Positions 34,686 to 43,319 of a stretch of DNA of 64,000 nt are shown here, in pieces. The notes under the pieces are model-generated. The model searched no databases. It saw nothing but the letters and a program-made list of their open reading frames with translations, and had not been told where the DNA came from. The number at the start of each line of letters is the position of its first letter. Within the stretch, counting starts at the first letter, position 1. The DNA lies in assembly GCA_964586765.1 (NCBI GenBank), contig CAZPHN010000006.1:1-64000 (forward strand). The letters are read 5' to 3'. Source of the stretch: UBA3263 sp964586765. Lineage in GTDB: Bacteria > Bacteroidota > Bacteroidia > Bacteroidales > Muribaculaceae. A program made the position numbers and the translations under genes.

Positions 34686-35868
34686 AGTCTTTGATTTTTC
34701 TGTAAAGTGTACGCTCGCTGATTTTGAGCTCCGTTGCCGTCTGCTTCCGCCTGCCGCCATTGCGCTCCAGAGCCTCGCGAATCATCTCCTTCTCAGTCTC
34801 CTCGAGGCTCTTGGCTACAGTTTCCTCCGAGCCCTCGGAGCTCTCCGAGTTCTCCGAGTACTCCGAGTACTCCGAAAACTGCGACAGCTGCGGCAGCTGC
34901 GAAATCAGCCCCTGTGCCTCCCCCTTGCGCGACTCCAGTTCGTCGCGAAGCCTGTCAACCTCGCTCCTCAGCGAAAATATCATATTGAAAAGTATATCGC
35001 GCTCGCGTCCGTAATCGCTGTCGCCCCCCTGATGACCCTCCGCGCCGCCCATTACCGTCGGCGCATAATTGGTCTGCGGAAGGTACTCCTTAAGCGTCTC
35101 GCGGCTTATAGGCTCCCCTCCTTCAAAGAGCGACATCTGCTCCACTACGTTTTTCAGCTGCCTGACATTGCCCGGCCAGCGGTAACTCATCATCAGCCCC
35201 CGCGCGCCGTCCGTCAGCCGCAGCTCCGGCGTCTGATACCGCTCCGAAAAAGCCATGGCAAACGCCCGCGTCAGCAGCTCTATGTCATCGCCGCGTTCTC
35301 TCAGCGGCGGAACGTTTATCTGAACCGTGCTCAACCGGTAATAGAGGTCCTCTCTGAACCGCCCCTCGGCTACGGCGCGCGTCATGTCGACATTCGTCGC
35401 CGCCACAACCCTGATGTTGGTCTTCTGGACCTGACTGGAGCCCACCTTCAGAAATTCGCCCGTCTCGAGCACCCTCAGCAGGCGCGCCTGAGTGGTCAGC
35501 GGCAGTTCCGCCACTTCATCAAGGAAAATCGTGCCGCCGTCCGCCTCCTCAAAGTAACCCTTGCGTGACCCGACGGCTCCCGTAAACGAGCCCTTTTCAT
35601 GCCCGAACAGCTCCGAGTCAATCGTCCCTTCGGGTATCGCCCCGCAGTTGACGGCAATATACTTCGAGTGCTTCCTTAACCCATTATTATGGATTATCTT
35701 CGGAAAAAACTCCTTGCCCGTTCCGCTTTCGCCTATTATCAATACCGAAAGGTCTATCGGAGCCACACGCAGCGCGCGGCCTATCGCTTCAATCAGGGCA
35801 GGACTCGTGCCTACTATCCCTAACCGTTGCTTGACGGTCTGAATATCCTCGGATGTGACTGTTTTCAT
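34672..35868 (-). CDS. Sigma-54-dependent transcriptional activator without receiver domain
   Basis: 398 residues. The AAA+ module starts directly near the N-terminus. Walker A is GESGTGKEFF (residues about 46-55), the sigma-54 contact loop is GSFTGA, Walker B is GGTIFLDEVAE, and WPGNVRQLKN is the sensor II region. A Fis-type HTH ends the protein (QTATELKISERTLYRKI). There is no receiver, GAF or PAS domain, so activity is probably set by partner or level. The segment at about 330-350 is an acidic Ser/Glu linker FSEYSEYSENSESSEGS, coded by repeated TCCGAG units. TAAATTTG lies just before the ATG, so the gene starts a transcript with lptE-secG-prfB. Confidence 0.92.
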   Translation of the reverse strand: MKTVTSEDIQTVKQRLGIVGTSPALIEAIGRALRVAPIDLSVLIIGESGTGKEFFPKIIHNNGLRKHSKYIAVNCGAIPEGTIDSELFGHEKGSFTGAVGSRKGYFEEADGGTIFLDEVAELPLTTQARLLRVLETGEFLKVGSSQVQKTNIRVVAATNVDMTRAVAEGRFREDLYYRLSTVQINVPPLRERGDDIELLTRAFAMAFSERYQTPELRLTDGARGLMMSYRWPGNVRQLKNVVEQMSLFEGGEPISRETLKEYLPQTNYAPTVMGGAEGHQGGDSDYGRERDILFNMIFSLRSEVDRLRDELESRKGEAQGLISQLPQLSQFSEYSEYSENSESSEGSEETVAKSLEETEKEMIREALERNGGRRKQTATELKISERTLYRKIKDYGLE

Positions 35869-35914
35869 AATTTCCGCGCAAATTTACAAAATTTTTCGTA
35901 ATTTTGTCGCTATT

Positions 35915-36400
35915 ATGGCTAAACATGTTCAGAAAACCAACGCCGCGCGCCTTCTCGACCGTGCCGGAATCCCATATGAGCTCATCCCCTATGAGTTCGA
36001 CCCCGATGACTTGGCGGCAACCCATGTTGCCGAAGCTCTCGGCGAGGACATCAACCGTGTGTTCAAGACCCTCATACTCCACGGAGCCGAGCCGGGCAAC
36101 TATTTTGTCTGCGTAGTCCCCGGAAACGCCGAGGTCGACCTCAAAAAGGCTGCCCGCGTCGCCGCAACCAAAAATGCCGACCTCATCCCCATGAAAGAAC
36201 TCCTCCCCCTTACCGGCTACATTCGCGGCGGCTGCTCCCCTATCGGACTCAAAAAGCCCTTCCCCATCTTCATCCACCGGTCAGCCCTCCTCTTCGACAC
36301 CATCTTCATCAGTGCCGGCCAGCGCGGCCTCCAGCTCGCCCTCTCCCCCGCCGCCCTCATCGCCTTCACCTCCGCCACCCCCTCCGACCTCATCAAATGA
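35915..36400 (+). CDS. ybaK: Cys-tRNA(Pro)/aminoacyl-tRNA deacylase YbaK
   Basis: 161 residues from ATG 35915; TAATTTTG 9 nt upstream marks the promoter and rules out the earlier in-frame ATG at 35855. The YbaK/EbsC fold is shown by INRVFKTLILHG (catalytic Lys), FVCVVPGNAEVDLKKAARV and GYIRGGCSPIGLKK. It clears mischarged Cys-tRNA(Pro). It overlaps aroC by ATGA. Confidence 0.92.
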   Translation: MAKHVQKTNAARLLDRAGIPYELIPYEFDPDDLAATHVAEALGEDINRVFKTLILHGAEPGNYFVCVVPGNAEVDLKKAARVAATKNADLIPMKELLPLTGYIRGGCSPIGLKKPFPIFIHRSALLFDTIFISAGQRGLQLALSPAALIAFTSATPSDLIK

Positions 36401-37446
36401 ATAGTTTTGGTTCTAAAATAGTATTGACCACTTTCGGCGAGAGCCATGGTCCCGCCATCGGCGGCGTCATCGACGGTTTTCCCGCCCGCTTCCCTATTGA
36501 CCTCGACGCCGTTCAGGCTGCCCTTGACCGCCGACGCCCCGGTCAGAGCGCGCTGACCACCGCCCGTCGCGAGGCTGACCGCGTCGAGTTCCTCTCCGGC
36601 ATCCTTGACGGCATGACTACCGGCACCCCCATCGGCTTCATCATCCGCAACTCTGACCAGCACTCTGCCGACTATGAGGAGATGCGCCACACCTTCCGCC
36701 CCTCTCACGCCGACTTCACCTATCAGGCGCGCTACGGCATCCGCGACCATCGCGGCGGCGGACGTGCCTCCGCCCGCGAGACCGCCTGTCGCGTTGTCGG
36801 CGGTGCATTCTGCTCCCAGCTCCTCGCCTCCCGCGGCATTTCCATTATGGCATACACCCGCCAAGTTGGCAATATTACAATAGACCCCGACGTCGTCCCC
36901 ACCCCCGAAGCCATCGAGTCAAACCCCGTGCGCTGTCCCGACCCCGACGCCGCCGCCCGTATGGCTGACCTCATCGCCGCCGTACGCGCCGACGGCGACA
37001 CCATAGGCGGCATAATCGAGTGTGTCGTGACCGGACTCCCCGCCGGCATAGGCTCGCCCCACTTCGACCGTCTCAACTCCGCCCTTGCCAACGCCATGTT
37101 TACCATCCCCGCAGTCAAGGCAGTAGAGTTCGGCATGGGCTTCGACGGATGCCTGCGCCGAGGCTCCGAGATGATTGACGAGTTCGTTCCCGGACCCGAC
37201 GGCACCCCCCTGACCCTCACCAATAATTCCGGTGGCATTCAGGGCGGTATCTCCAACGGAATGCCCGTAATTTTCCGCATAGGCTTCAAGCCTGTGGCAA
37301 CCCTGCTCCGCCCAGTCCATACCGTCACCGACTCCGGCACCCCCGTCACCCTCACAGCCCGCGGACGCCATGACCCCTGCGTCCTTCCCCGCGCCGTCCC
37401 CGTAGTCGAGGCGATGGCTGCCCTCGCCATCGCAAATCAGCTGTGA
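36397..37446 (+). CDS. aroC: Chorismate synthase
   Basis: 349 residues. The last shikimate-pathway enzyme, converting EPSP to chorismate with reduced FMN. Motifs are TTFGESHGPAIGGVIDG, RRRPGQSALTT, the central HADFTYQARYGIRDHRGGGR and GGIQGGISNGMP. The conserved His near the start and central Arg/Asp-rich signature are present. The 3' end overlaps the convergent gene at 37437 by 10 bases. The DNA is markedly C-rich on this strand, consistent with being on the lagging side of the origin. Confidence 0.96.
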   Translation: MNSFGSKIVLTTFGESHGPAIGGVIDGFPARFPIDLDAVQAALDRRRPGQSALTTARREADRVEFLSGILDGMTTGTPIGFIIRNSDQHSADYEEMRHTFRPSHADFTYQARYGIRDHRGGGRASARETACRVVGGAFCSQLLASRGISIMAYTRQVGNITIDPDVVPTPEAIESNPVRCPDPDAAARMADLIAAVRADGDTIGGIIECVVTGLPAGIGSPHFDRLNSALANAMFTIPAVKAVEFGMGFDGCLRRGSEMIDEFVPGPDGTPLTLTNNSGGIQGGISNGMPVIFRIGFKPVATLLRPVHTVTDSGTPVTLTARGRHDPCVLPRAVPVVEAMAALAIANQL

Positions 37447-37805
37447 CCCTCCAAGTAAGGAAGCGTATCTACCACCGCCTTGAGCACCCTTACATACTCC
37501 GCCGCGGTCTCCTCCGTGTCTAATCCCAACTCCGCCAGAACCCGCTGCACCACCGCGCTGCCAAGGGCGTGATGTACCAGCTCACCACCCGTAACCAACT
37601 CTACCCGACCCTCCTGAGCCAGCAGACTCCTCACAGCCGGTCCCAGCTGCAGACATACGTCAACCATTGCCCACTGAAAGCGGCTTCGGAGGGCATCAGC
37701 CTCATTCCTGCCTATAACTCGCTCGCTGCCTGTCTCATACGCATTCAGAGCCGCCAGCGCGTAAACCGACTCTGCCATCATCTCAAAATCCAACTGAACA
37801 ATCAT
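37437..37805 (-). CDS. Small protein of unknown function
   Basis: 122 residues, acidic and helical, no signal peptide or transmembrane segment. There is a helix-rich pattern (MAESVYALAALNAYETG, GGELVHHALGSAVVQRVL) and no motif I recognise. It is preceded by an AT-rich heptad array that separates it from the gene at 37846-38223, which may form an operon with it. It overlaps aroC convergently by 10 bases. I cannot assign a function; intact length and codon pattern suggest it is real. Confidence 0.55.
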   Translation of the reverse strand: MIVQLDFEMMAESVYALAALNAYETGSERVIGRNEADALRSRFQWAMVDVCLQLGPAVRSLLAQEGRVELVTGGELVHHALGSAVVQRVLAELGLDTEETAAEYVRVLKAVVDTLPYLEGHS

Positions 37806-37819
37806 CTCTCTCTCAAAAA

Positions 37820-37859
37820 AATTCCTAATTCCTAATTCCTAATTTCTAATTACTAATTA
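37820..37859 (-). repeat. AATTAGG heptad array between two unknown genes
   Basis: On the minus strand: AATTAGT, AATTAGA, three AATTAGG units, then AATTTTT. The first units overlap the last codons and TAG stop of the gene at 37846-38223. Confidence 0.9.
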
Positions 37860-38223
37860 TCTTAAGTGCTCTCTCCGGCCTGATACAAAACCCCGCGTGT
37901 GAAGTCCCATGGGCTATCACCCGGCAGACCGCATCTACCCGCGTCATACCCGGCTCCGACGCCATCAGCGCGTCAACCTGCTCAAAAAAGTCCGCCCACA
38001 TCGCCGCCCTCAGGTCGCCCTTGGCTGGAGCCTGACCCGAACGGCGGCGACGGTCCATAACTATGGCGGAATCCACCCCAACGTAAAATCCCCGTGTCAG
38101 CGGGCGGCTTATTACCGCCCTGAGAGCTCCCGAGGGGTCTTTACCCTCACGCCGGCTCATTTCTTGCGCATATTCCTGTCTCAGTCGCCGGTTGCGCTCT
38201 CGTGTCATTGTCATGTTTTTCAT
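37846..38223 (-). CDS. Small basic protein of unknown function
   Basis: 125 residues, with a strongly basic N-terminus (TRERNRRLRQEYAQEMSRREG), then a compact body with GFYVGVDSAIVMDRRRR and HGTSHAGFCIRPERALKI. No domain is recognised. Its C-terminus ISN-stop is contributed by a heptad repeat. It has a well-formed promoter on the minus strand (38292-38262), so it is expressed. It is probably co-transcribed with the gene at 37437-37805. Function unknown. Confidence 0.6.
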   Translation of the reverse strand: MKNMTMTRERNRRLRQEYAQEMSRREGKDPSGALRAVISRPLTRGFYVGVDSAIVMDRRRRSGQAPAKGDLRAAMWADFFEQVDALMASEPGMTRVDAVCRVIAHGTSHAGFCIRPERALKIISN

Positions 38224-38261
38224 AGTATCAATAATTTATTTCGTATTTGATTTTGCGTTGG

Positions 38262-38292
38262 CAAAGTTACAACACAAACAGAGCAAAATCAA
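38262..38292 (-). promoter_or_regulatory. Promoter of the unknown gene pair at 37.4-38.2 kb
   Basis: Minus strand TTG (38292-38290), 20-bp spacer, TAACTTTG (38269-38262), then a 38-nt leader to the ATG. Confidence 0.8.
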
Positions 38293-38300
38293 TACCCCTC

Positions 38301-38322
38301 AATGTTAAACATTGTTAACATT
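38301..38322. promoter_or_regulatory. Perfect inverted repeat between divergent promoters
   Basis: AATGTTAA and TTAACATT separated by 6 bp lie just upstream of the minus-strand promoter and 57 bp before the TACCTTTG box of the large secreted-protein gene. It is a candidate operator or small hairpin; no regulator is identified. Confidence 0.5.
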
Positions 38323-38337
38323 TACGCCCATTCCGCC

Positions 38338-38372
38338 CATTTTTCATTTTTCATCATTCATTTTTCATCATT
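38338..38372 (+). repeat. CATTTTT/CATCATT heptad array
   Basis: Five units of period 7: CATTTTT, CATTTTT, CATCATT, CATTTTT, CATCATT. They end 6 bp before the -7 box of the 1562-residue gene. Confidence 0.85.
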
Positions 38373-38378
38373 TTTTCC

Positions 38379-38386
38379 TACCTTTG
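38379..38386 (+). promoter_or_regulatory. Promoter -7 box of the large secreted-protein gene
   Basis: TACCTTTG fits TAnnTTTG; no TTG is at the -33 position, which falls in the T-rich heptads. The leader to the ATG is 65 nt, longer than usual here. Confidence 0.65.
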
Positions 38387-38451
38387 CGCTTTGATACTTA
38401 ATTCATTAACAACTTTATTCACTTTTTTTCACAATTTATCACAAAAAGATT

Positions 38452-41400
38452 ATGAAGAAATCTTTACTATTCCTCTCAATGGCTATGTTGGCTGGCAACG
38501 CCTTTGCCGCCAATGTCTTGGAGGCTGGTACTGCTGATTCTCCTAAGTATTATGTGATCAAGGCTAACCGCGGTCTGCCTTGGGTTACATATACTGCCGA
38601 GGCGAAAGACAACGGCGGTGCGCAGACTACCATCTATCGTGCCAACGAGCTGAGCGATGCTGCCATCTGGGCAGTCGTTCCCGGTACTGCAGAAGGTACC
38701 GTAAACATCTTCAACTATACCACAAAGGATAGTGGAGAAAAAGCCTACATGTTCTCATTCGTTACCAAAGACGGCAAGGAATTTGATGGCGCAACCGGTG
38801 CTGTTGCCACTACCGGTGCCGCTAACGACATCTTCACCTTGGACAACGGTAACGGCTCCTATGGACTGGCTCTCAACAACCTCAATGGTTATTTCAACAG
38901 CGGTTTCTACGCTTTTGATGCTACCAATAACTCCGAGTTCCTCGGTAACTGGTATAGCTGCGGCGACGGTGGTACCCAATGGTGGTTCTACGCTGTCGAC
39001 ACCAATAACATTGCCGGCAGCTTGGAAGCAGCACAGAATGCCACCTATGCTGACGCTATGAAGGTTATGGTTAGCCAGTACGTGACCAACTTCACTACCT
39101 ATGCTACTGCTGTGCCTTGGGTTGCTTCTGACCTCAACGAAGGTATCGCTGCCCTCAACAACCTTCAGCCCTCTGCCGACTATGAAGCTCAGATTTCCGC
39201 TATCTGGAACGAATATATCGGCAACGCTAACGCAAGCCTCAACACGGTATTCAACGGCAAGCAGGTTGCTTTTGAAAATCTGCGCCGCAAAACCAACGGC
39301 AAGGTTAGACCCTATATCAGCGTGGGCGAAACCAACTATCCCATGTCTGATAACTATGCTACTGACCCCAACGCCATCTTTACCCTCGAAAGCAATGGTG
39401 AATCCGCATATTATATGTATAATGCCGCCACCTCTACATACTATGGTAAAGACAAGGCTCCCGTTGCTACCAAAGAAGAAGCTACTACTCTCAGCTTCAT
39501 GCTCAACTCCAACGGCGGTTTCACCGGCGTGAACATCTTCGCCAACGGCGTTGCAGGCAGCAATGCCCTCAATGTTGACGAGCGAGGCAACGCCCTCACC
39601 TACTATTCCGGTAACGACGGCGGCTCTATCTGGTCCGTCCTCGAAGCCGACGATGAAACCCTCGTTGAGCAGATTACTTCTTCTGCTATCTCACAGCTTC
39701 AGTCTTACGCTGAAAAGGTTCCCGCTATGGTTGCAAACATCCTTAACGCCGGAATCGATGAAATCAAGGCTCTCTCCGTTTCTGCCGACCTCGCTGAAAA
39801 GACTCAGGGTATTGTTAACACAACCATCGCTACCGCTAACAGCCTGCTCACCACCGGCATGAACGGTTTCTCAATGAACATCTACTACCCCCGTCACAAC
39901 CGTTACCTCTCTTACAATGCTGAGACTGCTGACTGGGTAGCTGAAACCACCAATGAGTCTGTCAATGCTATCTTCACCATCAAGACTGTTGAAGGCGGTG
40001 TAGTTCTCTACAACCCCGAAAACAATATCTACATTGGTAAGGCTGTTGTCGAAGGCAATCAGACCAACGTACTCCCCGCTACTGAAGAGTCTGAAGCTCA
40101 GGTATTCACCATTGAACTCAACAATAACAGCGGTTTCTACGGCGTTTCCTTCGTATTCACCAACGAAGAAGGCACAGAGCGCGCGCTCAACATGAACAAC
40201 AACGCTAAGTGCCTCCACAACTACGACAAGGCTGACGGCGGCTCTATCTTCGTTATCGAAGAAAAAGAAGAGCCCATCGACAACACTCCGAGAACCACAA
40301 CCTTTGACTTCACCACTGACCAGTACGGCTACAATGTAGAGTCTGACCCCAGCAACAACTACCTCCCCGCTGATGCCGAATTCACCGGTGAAGACGGTCG
40401 CTGTCACATCACCATCGACAAAGCATCCGGTTCTGGCGTTCGTTTCTGGGAAACTACTAGCGGCAGTGTTGAACTCCGCGTGATGAAAAACTCCGCTATC
40501 ACCATTTCCGTTCCCAAAGGCAACATCGCCATGATTAAATTCTACGGCACCAACGCCGCCAAGCTCGTATGCTCTAACAGCGACTTCGACGGTATTAACG
40601 GTAACTATATCGGTGTTTCCGGTGCTTACGTATTCACCAGCGAATCTGATGAAGCCGTTGAATCCGTAACATTCTCTGCTCCCTCAAGTGCTCGCGTTGA
40701 CCTCACCAAGATTGAAGTGCAGTTCACCGGTGGCATTGAAGATACCCGCAAACCCATCGAAATCTTCACCAACGCTCAGGAATCTTACACTGCTGAACTC
40801 GGCTCTATCTTCTATGCGCCGTACTTCTACACAATGGTTCCCACTGCGCAGATTTCCTACTCTTCAAGCAACACCGACGTTGCCACCATCGACGAAACCG
40901 GTTCTGTTACCCTCGTTGGTGTAGGCACAACCAAAATTACCGCCTCTGTTGCTGCTTCTGATGACTATAAGGCTAACTCCGCTTCCTATGTCCTCAACGT
41001 AATCCCCGAAGGTCTCATCTACGAATCTCCCATGGGTGAAGACTTCACCTTCGAGCCCGACGCTGACATCTGGAAACACGACGCTCAATATGGTCTCAAA
41101 GGCTCAGGCTACATCGCCGACCTCAACATGAGCATCCAAGCTGAAGCCATCGCCGTTTCACCTGAAATCACCCTCCCCGCCGGTAAGGATGCATCTCTCC
41201 TCTTCGATCAGGCAATCAACTTCCTCAAGGGTAACCCCGTTGCCGAATACTGCAACGTAGTTGTTCGCGTTCTCGGTGATGCTCCCGCTGAAGAAGAAGA
41301 TGAACCCTACTACTATGACGCCGATGGCGAATGGGTTCTCATCGAAAATGCCGTGACCGCTCCCGCTGAAGATAGCTGGAACTTCTACGCCAACGCCCCC

Positions 41401-43140
41401 GTTGACCTCTCCGCTTTCGCAGGTAAGATTATCCAGATTGGCTTCAAGTACAACTCTACTATGGCTGTTGGCTGCACTTGGGAAATCAAGAACATCATGG
41501 TTCTGAATATCGACCCCCTCAAGGCTGAAAAAGAAGCCGCTATTGCCGAACTGACCAAGTACTTCGACCACATCCCCGGCGACCACTCTTGGGATATCCT
41601 CTACTACTCACAGACCATCAAGGAATGCTCTACCTCTGAGGAAATCGCCGATATCCTCGACGCTATCCTCAATCAGCTCGCTGCCCAGTATGCCAACAAC
41701 CTCGAAATGAACTTCTTCTTCGCCGTTGGCGATAAGTTCGGCGCATACGTTAAGCCCGCTTCTGAAGGCGTTAACCCGTGGCAGGTTATTGATGAGCTCG
41801 CTGCTAATGCCGTATTTGCCGGCAAGCGTGTCAACGAACGCGGCATGATGCCTTGGTCCGCTACCTATGCTGATGGCGAAACCGCTCAGCGCGAGTCTAA
41901 CAACGAAGACGCTATGATTCTCTACAACGTCCAGACCGGTCTCTACCTCGGCCAGCCCACTGCTGCCGGCGAGCCCATCCCTGCCGTCGACAATGAAGAT
42001 GAAGCCGGCTACTGGTTCGTTAAGCCCATCGACGGTCAGTTCGCTATCGCTGATGACGCTAACGCTGACATCTACCTCTTCTGGGACACTGAAAAGGGTC
42101 TTATCGCTTCTGATGTTGCTGCTACCTTCCCCGTTGATGAAATCCCCGTTTGGGATAACGGCGAATGTGACTATTACGTAAGCGTAATTGTGCCCACTGA
42201 CGGTACCGACGAATATGCTCGACCCATCGCCGAAAAGATTTCTTCTTTCGACGTTTACGTTTCTGTCGACGCTGAACTCTCAGGCATCGGCGGCATCGAA
42301 TGCTATACCTATGATTATCGTACCGACGAGCGCGTAGTCGTTTCTTACATCTCCGCAGCTCAGCTCGCCGAAATCACCCCCGTTAAGGGCACCGGTATCT
42401 ACAAGAAGACTGTAGGTTGGGGTCCCACGGGTGCTATTTATGAGGAAATCGAATTCGAAGCTAACTGCTACCACTTCGACGTTACCAACATGATTCAGGG
42501 CAAGGATGAAGCCGAAACCGAAACCGGCATCACCACTCCCGGCGACTACTACTTCGAAACCCTCGAAGGCACTTGGATTGTTACCGATCCTGCTGAAGGC
42601 AAGCTCTTCTCGCCCGAAGTTCACGAACAGGTTTCCATCCTTGGCGAAATCTCTACTGAAGGCTGGTCATTCGAGTCTGACCCCGTTGACGGAGCTATCC
42701 TCGAAGAACTCTCCTCTATCTTCATCTGCCCCGAAAGCGGATTCTGCACTGTAAACTTCAACGTGGCTAACGAAGCCAAGGTTGTATTCAGCTCTGCCGA
42801 AACCGTAATCAAGGAATGGGATGGCGAAGCAATGCAGCTCTGCGCTCTTGAGAAAGAAGACTTCTGGAACGACCCCGACATCTTCGAACTCACTCTCGAC
42901 CAGACCATCACCGCCAACGGCGTCTACACCCTCTACATCCCCGAAGGCTTCTTCGAAAATGAAGACGGTCTCAACGCTGAAACCACAATTACTTGGACCA
43001 TCGAAGGCAACGAAGTCGGTATCTCCAACATCACCGTCAACGGCAACGCCGCTACTATCTTCGACCTTCAGGGCCGTCGCCTGAATGCTGCCTCTAAGGG
43101 CATCTTCATCATCAACGGCAAGAAAGTCCTCGTAAAATAA
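38452..43140 (+). CDS. Very large secreted multidomain surface protein with C-terminal sorting tail
   Basis: 1562 residues. Signal peptide 1-19 (ending NAFA). The first 600 residues hold three or four diverged repeats of about 150 residues, each ending in an Asp-Gly-Gly core such as DGGTQWWFYAV, DGGSIWSVLEA and DGGSIFVIEE, which look like lectin/beta-trefoil units. Next come a jelly-roll-like region (about 620-755) and an Ig-like Big_2 domain (about 770-850, SSSNTDVATIDETGSVTL). Further beta-sandwich regions (850-1480) follow, then the tail ATIFDLQGRRLN ... IINGKKVLVK. Codon choice is strongly biased (gaa, gct, aac, ctc), suggesting high expression. It has its own promoter and terminator. It is probably a T9SS client that binds glycans; no catalytic motif seen. 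Confidence 0.75.
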   Translation: MKKSLLFLSMAMLAGNAFAANVLEAGTADSPKYYVIKANRGLPWVTYTAEAKDNGGAQTTIYRANELSDAAIWAVVPGTAEGTVNIFNYTTKDSGEKAYMFSFVTKDGKEFDGATGAVATTGAANDIFTLDNGNGSYGLALNNLNGYFNSGFYAFDATNNSEFLGNWYSCGDGGTQWWFYAVDTNNIAGSLEAAQNATYADAMKVMVSQYVTNFTTYATAVPWVASDLNEGIAALNNLQPSADYEAQISAIWNEYIGNANASLNTVFNGKQVAFENLRRKTNGKVRPYISVGETNYPMSDNYATDPNAIFTLESNGESAYYMYNAATSTYYGKDKAPVATKEEATTLSFMLNSNGGFTGVNIFANGVAGSNALNVDERGNALTYYSGNDGGSIWSVLEADDETLVEQITSSAISQLQSYAEKVPAMVANILNAGIDEIKALSVSADLAEKTQGIVNTTIATANSLLTTGMNGFSMNIYYPRHNRYLSYNAETADWVAETTNESVNAIFTIKTVEGGVVLYNPENNIYIGKAVVEGNQTNVLPATEESEAQVFTIELNNNSGFYGVSFVFTNEEGTERALNMNNNAKCLHNYDKADGGSIFVIEEKEEPIDNTPRTTTFDFTTDQYGYNVESDPSNNYLPADAEFTGEDGRCHITIDKASGSGVRFWETTSGSVELRVMKNSAITISVPKGNIAMIKFYGTNAAKLVCSNSDFDGINGNYIGVSGAYVFTSESDEAVESVTFSAPSSARVDLTKIEVQFTGGIEDTRKPIEIFTNAQESYTAELGSIFYAPYFYTMVPTAQISYSSSNTDVATIDETGSVTLVGVGTTKITASVAASDDYKANSASYVLNVIPEGLIYESPMGEDFTFEPDADIWKHDAQYGLKGSGYIADLNMSIQAEAIAVSPEITLPAGKDASLLFDQAINFLKGNPVAEYCNVVVRVLGDAPAEEEDEPYYYDADGEWVLIENAVTAPAEDSWNFYANAPVDLSAFAGKIIQIGFKYNSTMAVGCTWEIKNIMVLNIDPLKAEKEAAIAELTKYFDHIPGDHSWDILYYSQTIKECSTSEEIADILDAILNQLAAQYANNLEMNFFFAVGDKFGAYVKPASEGVNPWQVIDELAANAVFAGKRVNERGMMPWSATYADGETAQRESNNEDAMILYNVQTGLYLGQPTAAGEPIPAVDNEDEAGYWFVKPIDGQFAIADDANADIYLFWDTEKGLIASDVAATFPVDEIPVWDNGECDYYVSVIVPTDGTDEYARPIAEKISSFDVYVSVDAELSGIGGIECYTYDYRTDERVVVSYISAAQLAEITPVKGTGIYKKTVGWGPTGAIYEEIEFEANCYHFDVTNMIQGKDEAETETGITTPGDYYFETLEGTWIVTDPAEGKLFSPEVHEQVSILGEISTEGWSFESDPVDGAILEELSSIFICPESGFCTVNFNVANEAKVVFSSAETVIKEWDGEAMQLCALEKEDFWNDPDIFELTLDQTITANGVYTLYIPEGFFENEDGLNAETTITWTIEGNEVGISNITVNGNAATIFDLQGRRLNAASKGIFIINGKKVLVK

Positions 43141-43169
43141 TCTGTCCACACCCCCTTCCCAACAAAAAA

Positions 43170-43204
43170 GCCGCCTCCCGTTTTTGGGGAGGCGGTCTTT
43201 TTTT
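43170..43204 (+). terminator. Strong Rho-independent terminator
   Basis: GCCGCCTCCC, a GTTTTT loop, then GGGGAGGCGGT followed by a C and a T7 tract, 29 bp after the large secreted-protein stop codon. Confidence 0.93.
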
Positions 43205-43238
43205 CACCGTGGCGCGAACGCAGTGAGCGCAAAAAATT
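43205..43238 (+). repeat. Dispersed repeat, copy A (intergenic)
   Basis: CACCGTGGCGCGAACGCAGT followed by GAGCGCAAAAAATT. It abuts the terminator T tract and supplies the TTG of the cdaA promoter at its end. Near-identical to copy B at 46349. Confidence 0.85.
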
Positions 43239-43267
43239 GCCTAAATAAAAAAAAAACACTAAATTTG
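43237..43267 (+). promoter_or_regulatory. Promoter of cdaA operon
   Basis: TTG at 43237-43239, 20-bp spacer, TAAATTTG at 43260-43267, then a 52-nt leader containing ATTTTTM heptads. Confidence 0.82.
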
Positions 43268-43282
43268 CCTTCAATTGCAACA

Positions 43283-43317
43283 ATTTTTCATTTTTCATTT
43301 TTAATTTTTAATTTCCC
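43283..43317 (+). repeat. ATTTTTC/A heptad array before cdaA
   Basis: Four units (ATTTTTC twice, ATTTTTA twice) plus a degenerate ATTTCCC fill the 5' leader and end 2 bp before the GTG start of cdaA. Confidence 0.85.
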
Positions 43318-43319
43318 CG

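Noticed and set aside
34648..35568. Long plus-strand ORF (306 codons) opposite the sigma-54 activator
   Set aside because: It lies wholly in the antisense of a gene with clear AAA+ motifs and has an Arg/Leu-rich composition typical of shadow frames.
35855..35914. Earlier start for ybaK
   Set aside because: The -7 box TAATTTTG is at about 35899, downstream of that ATG, so transcripts would not include it.
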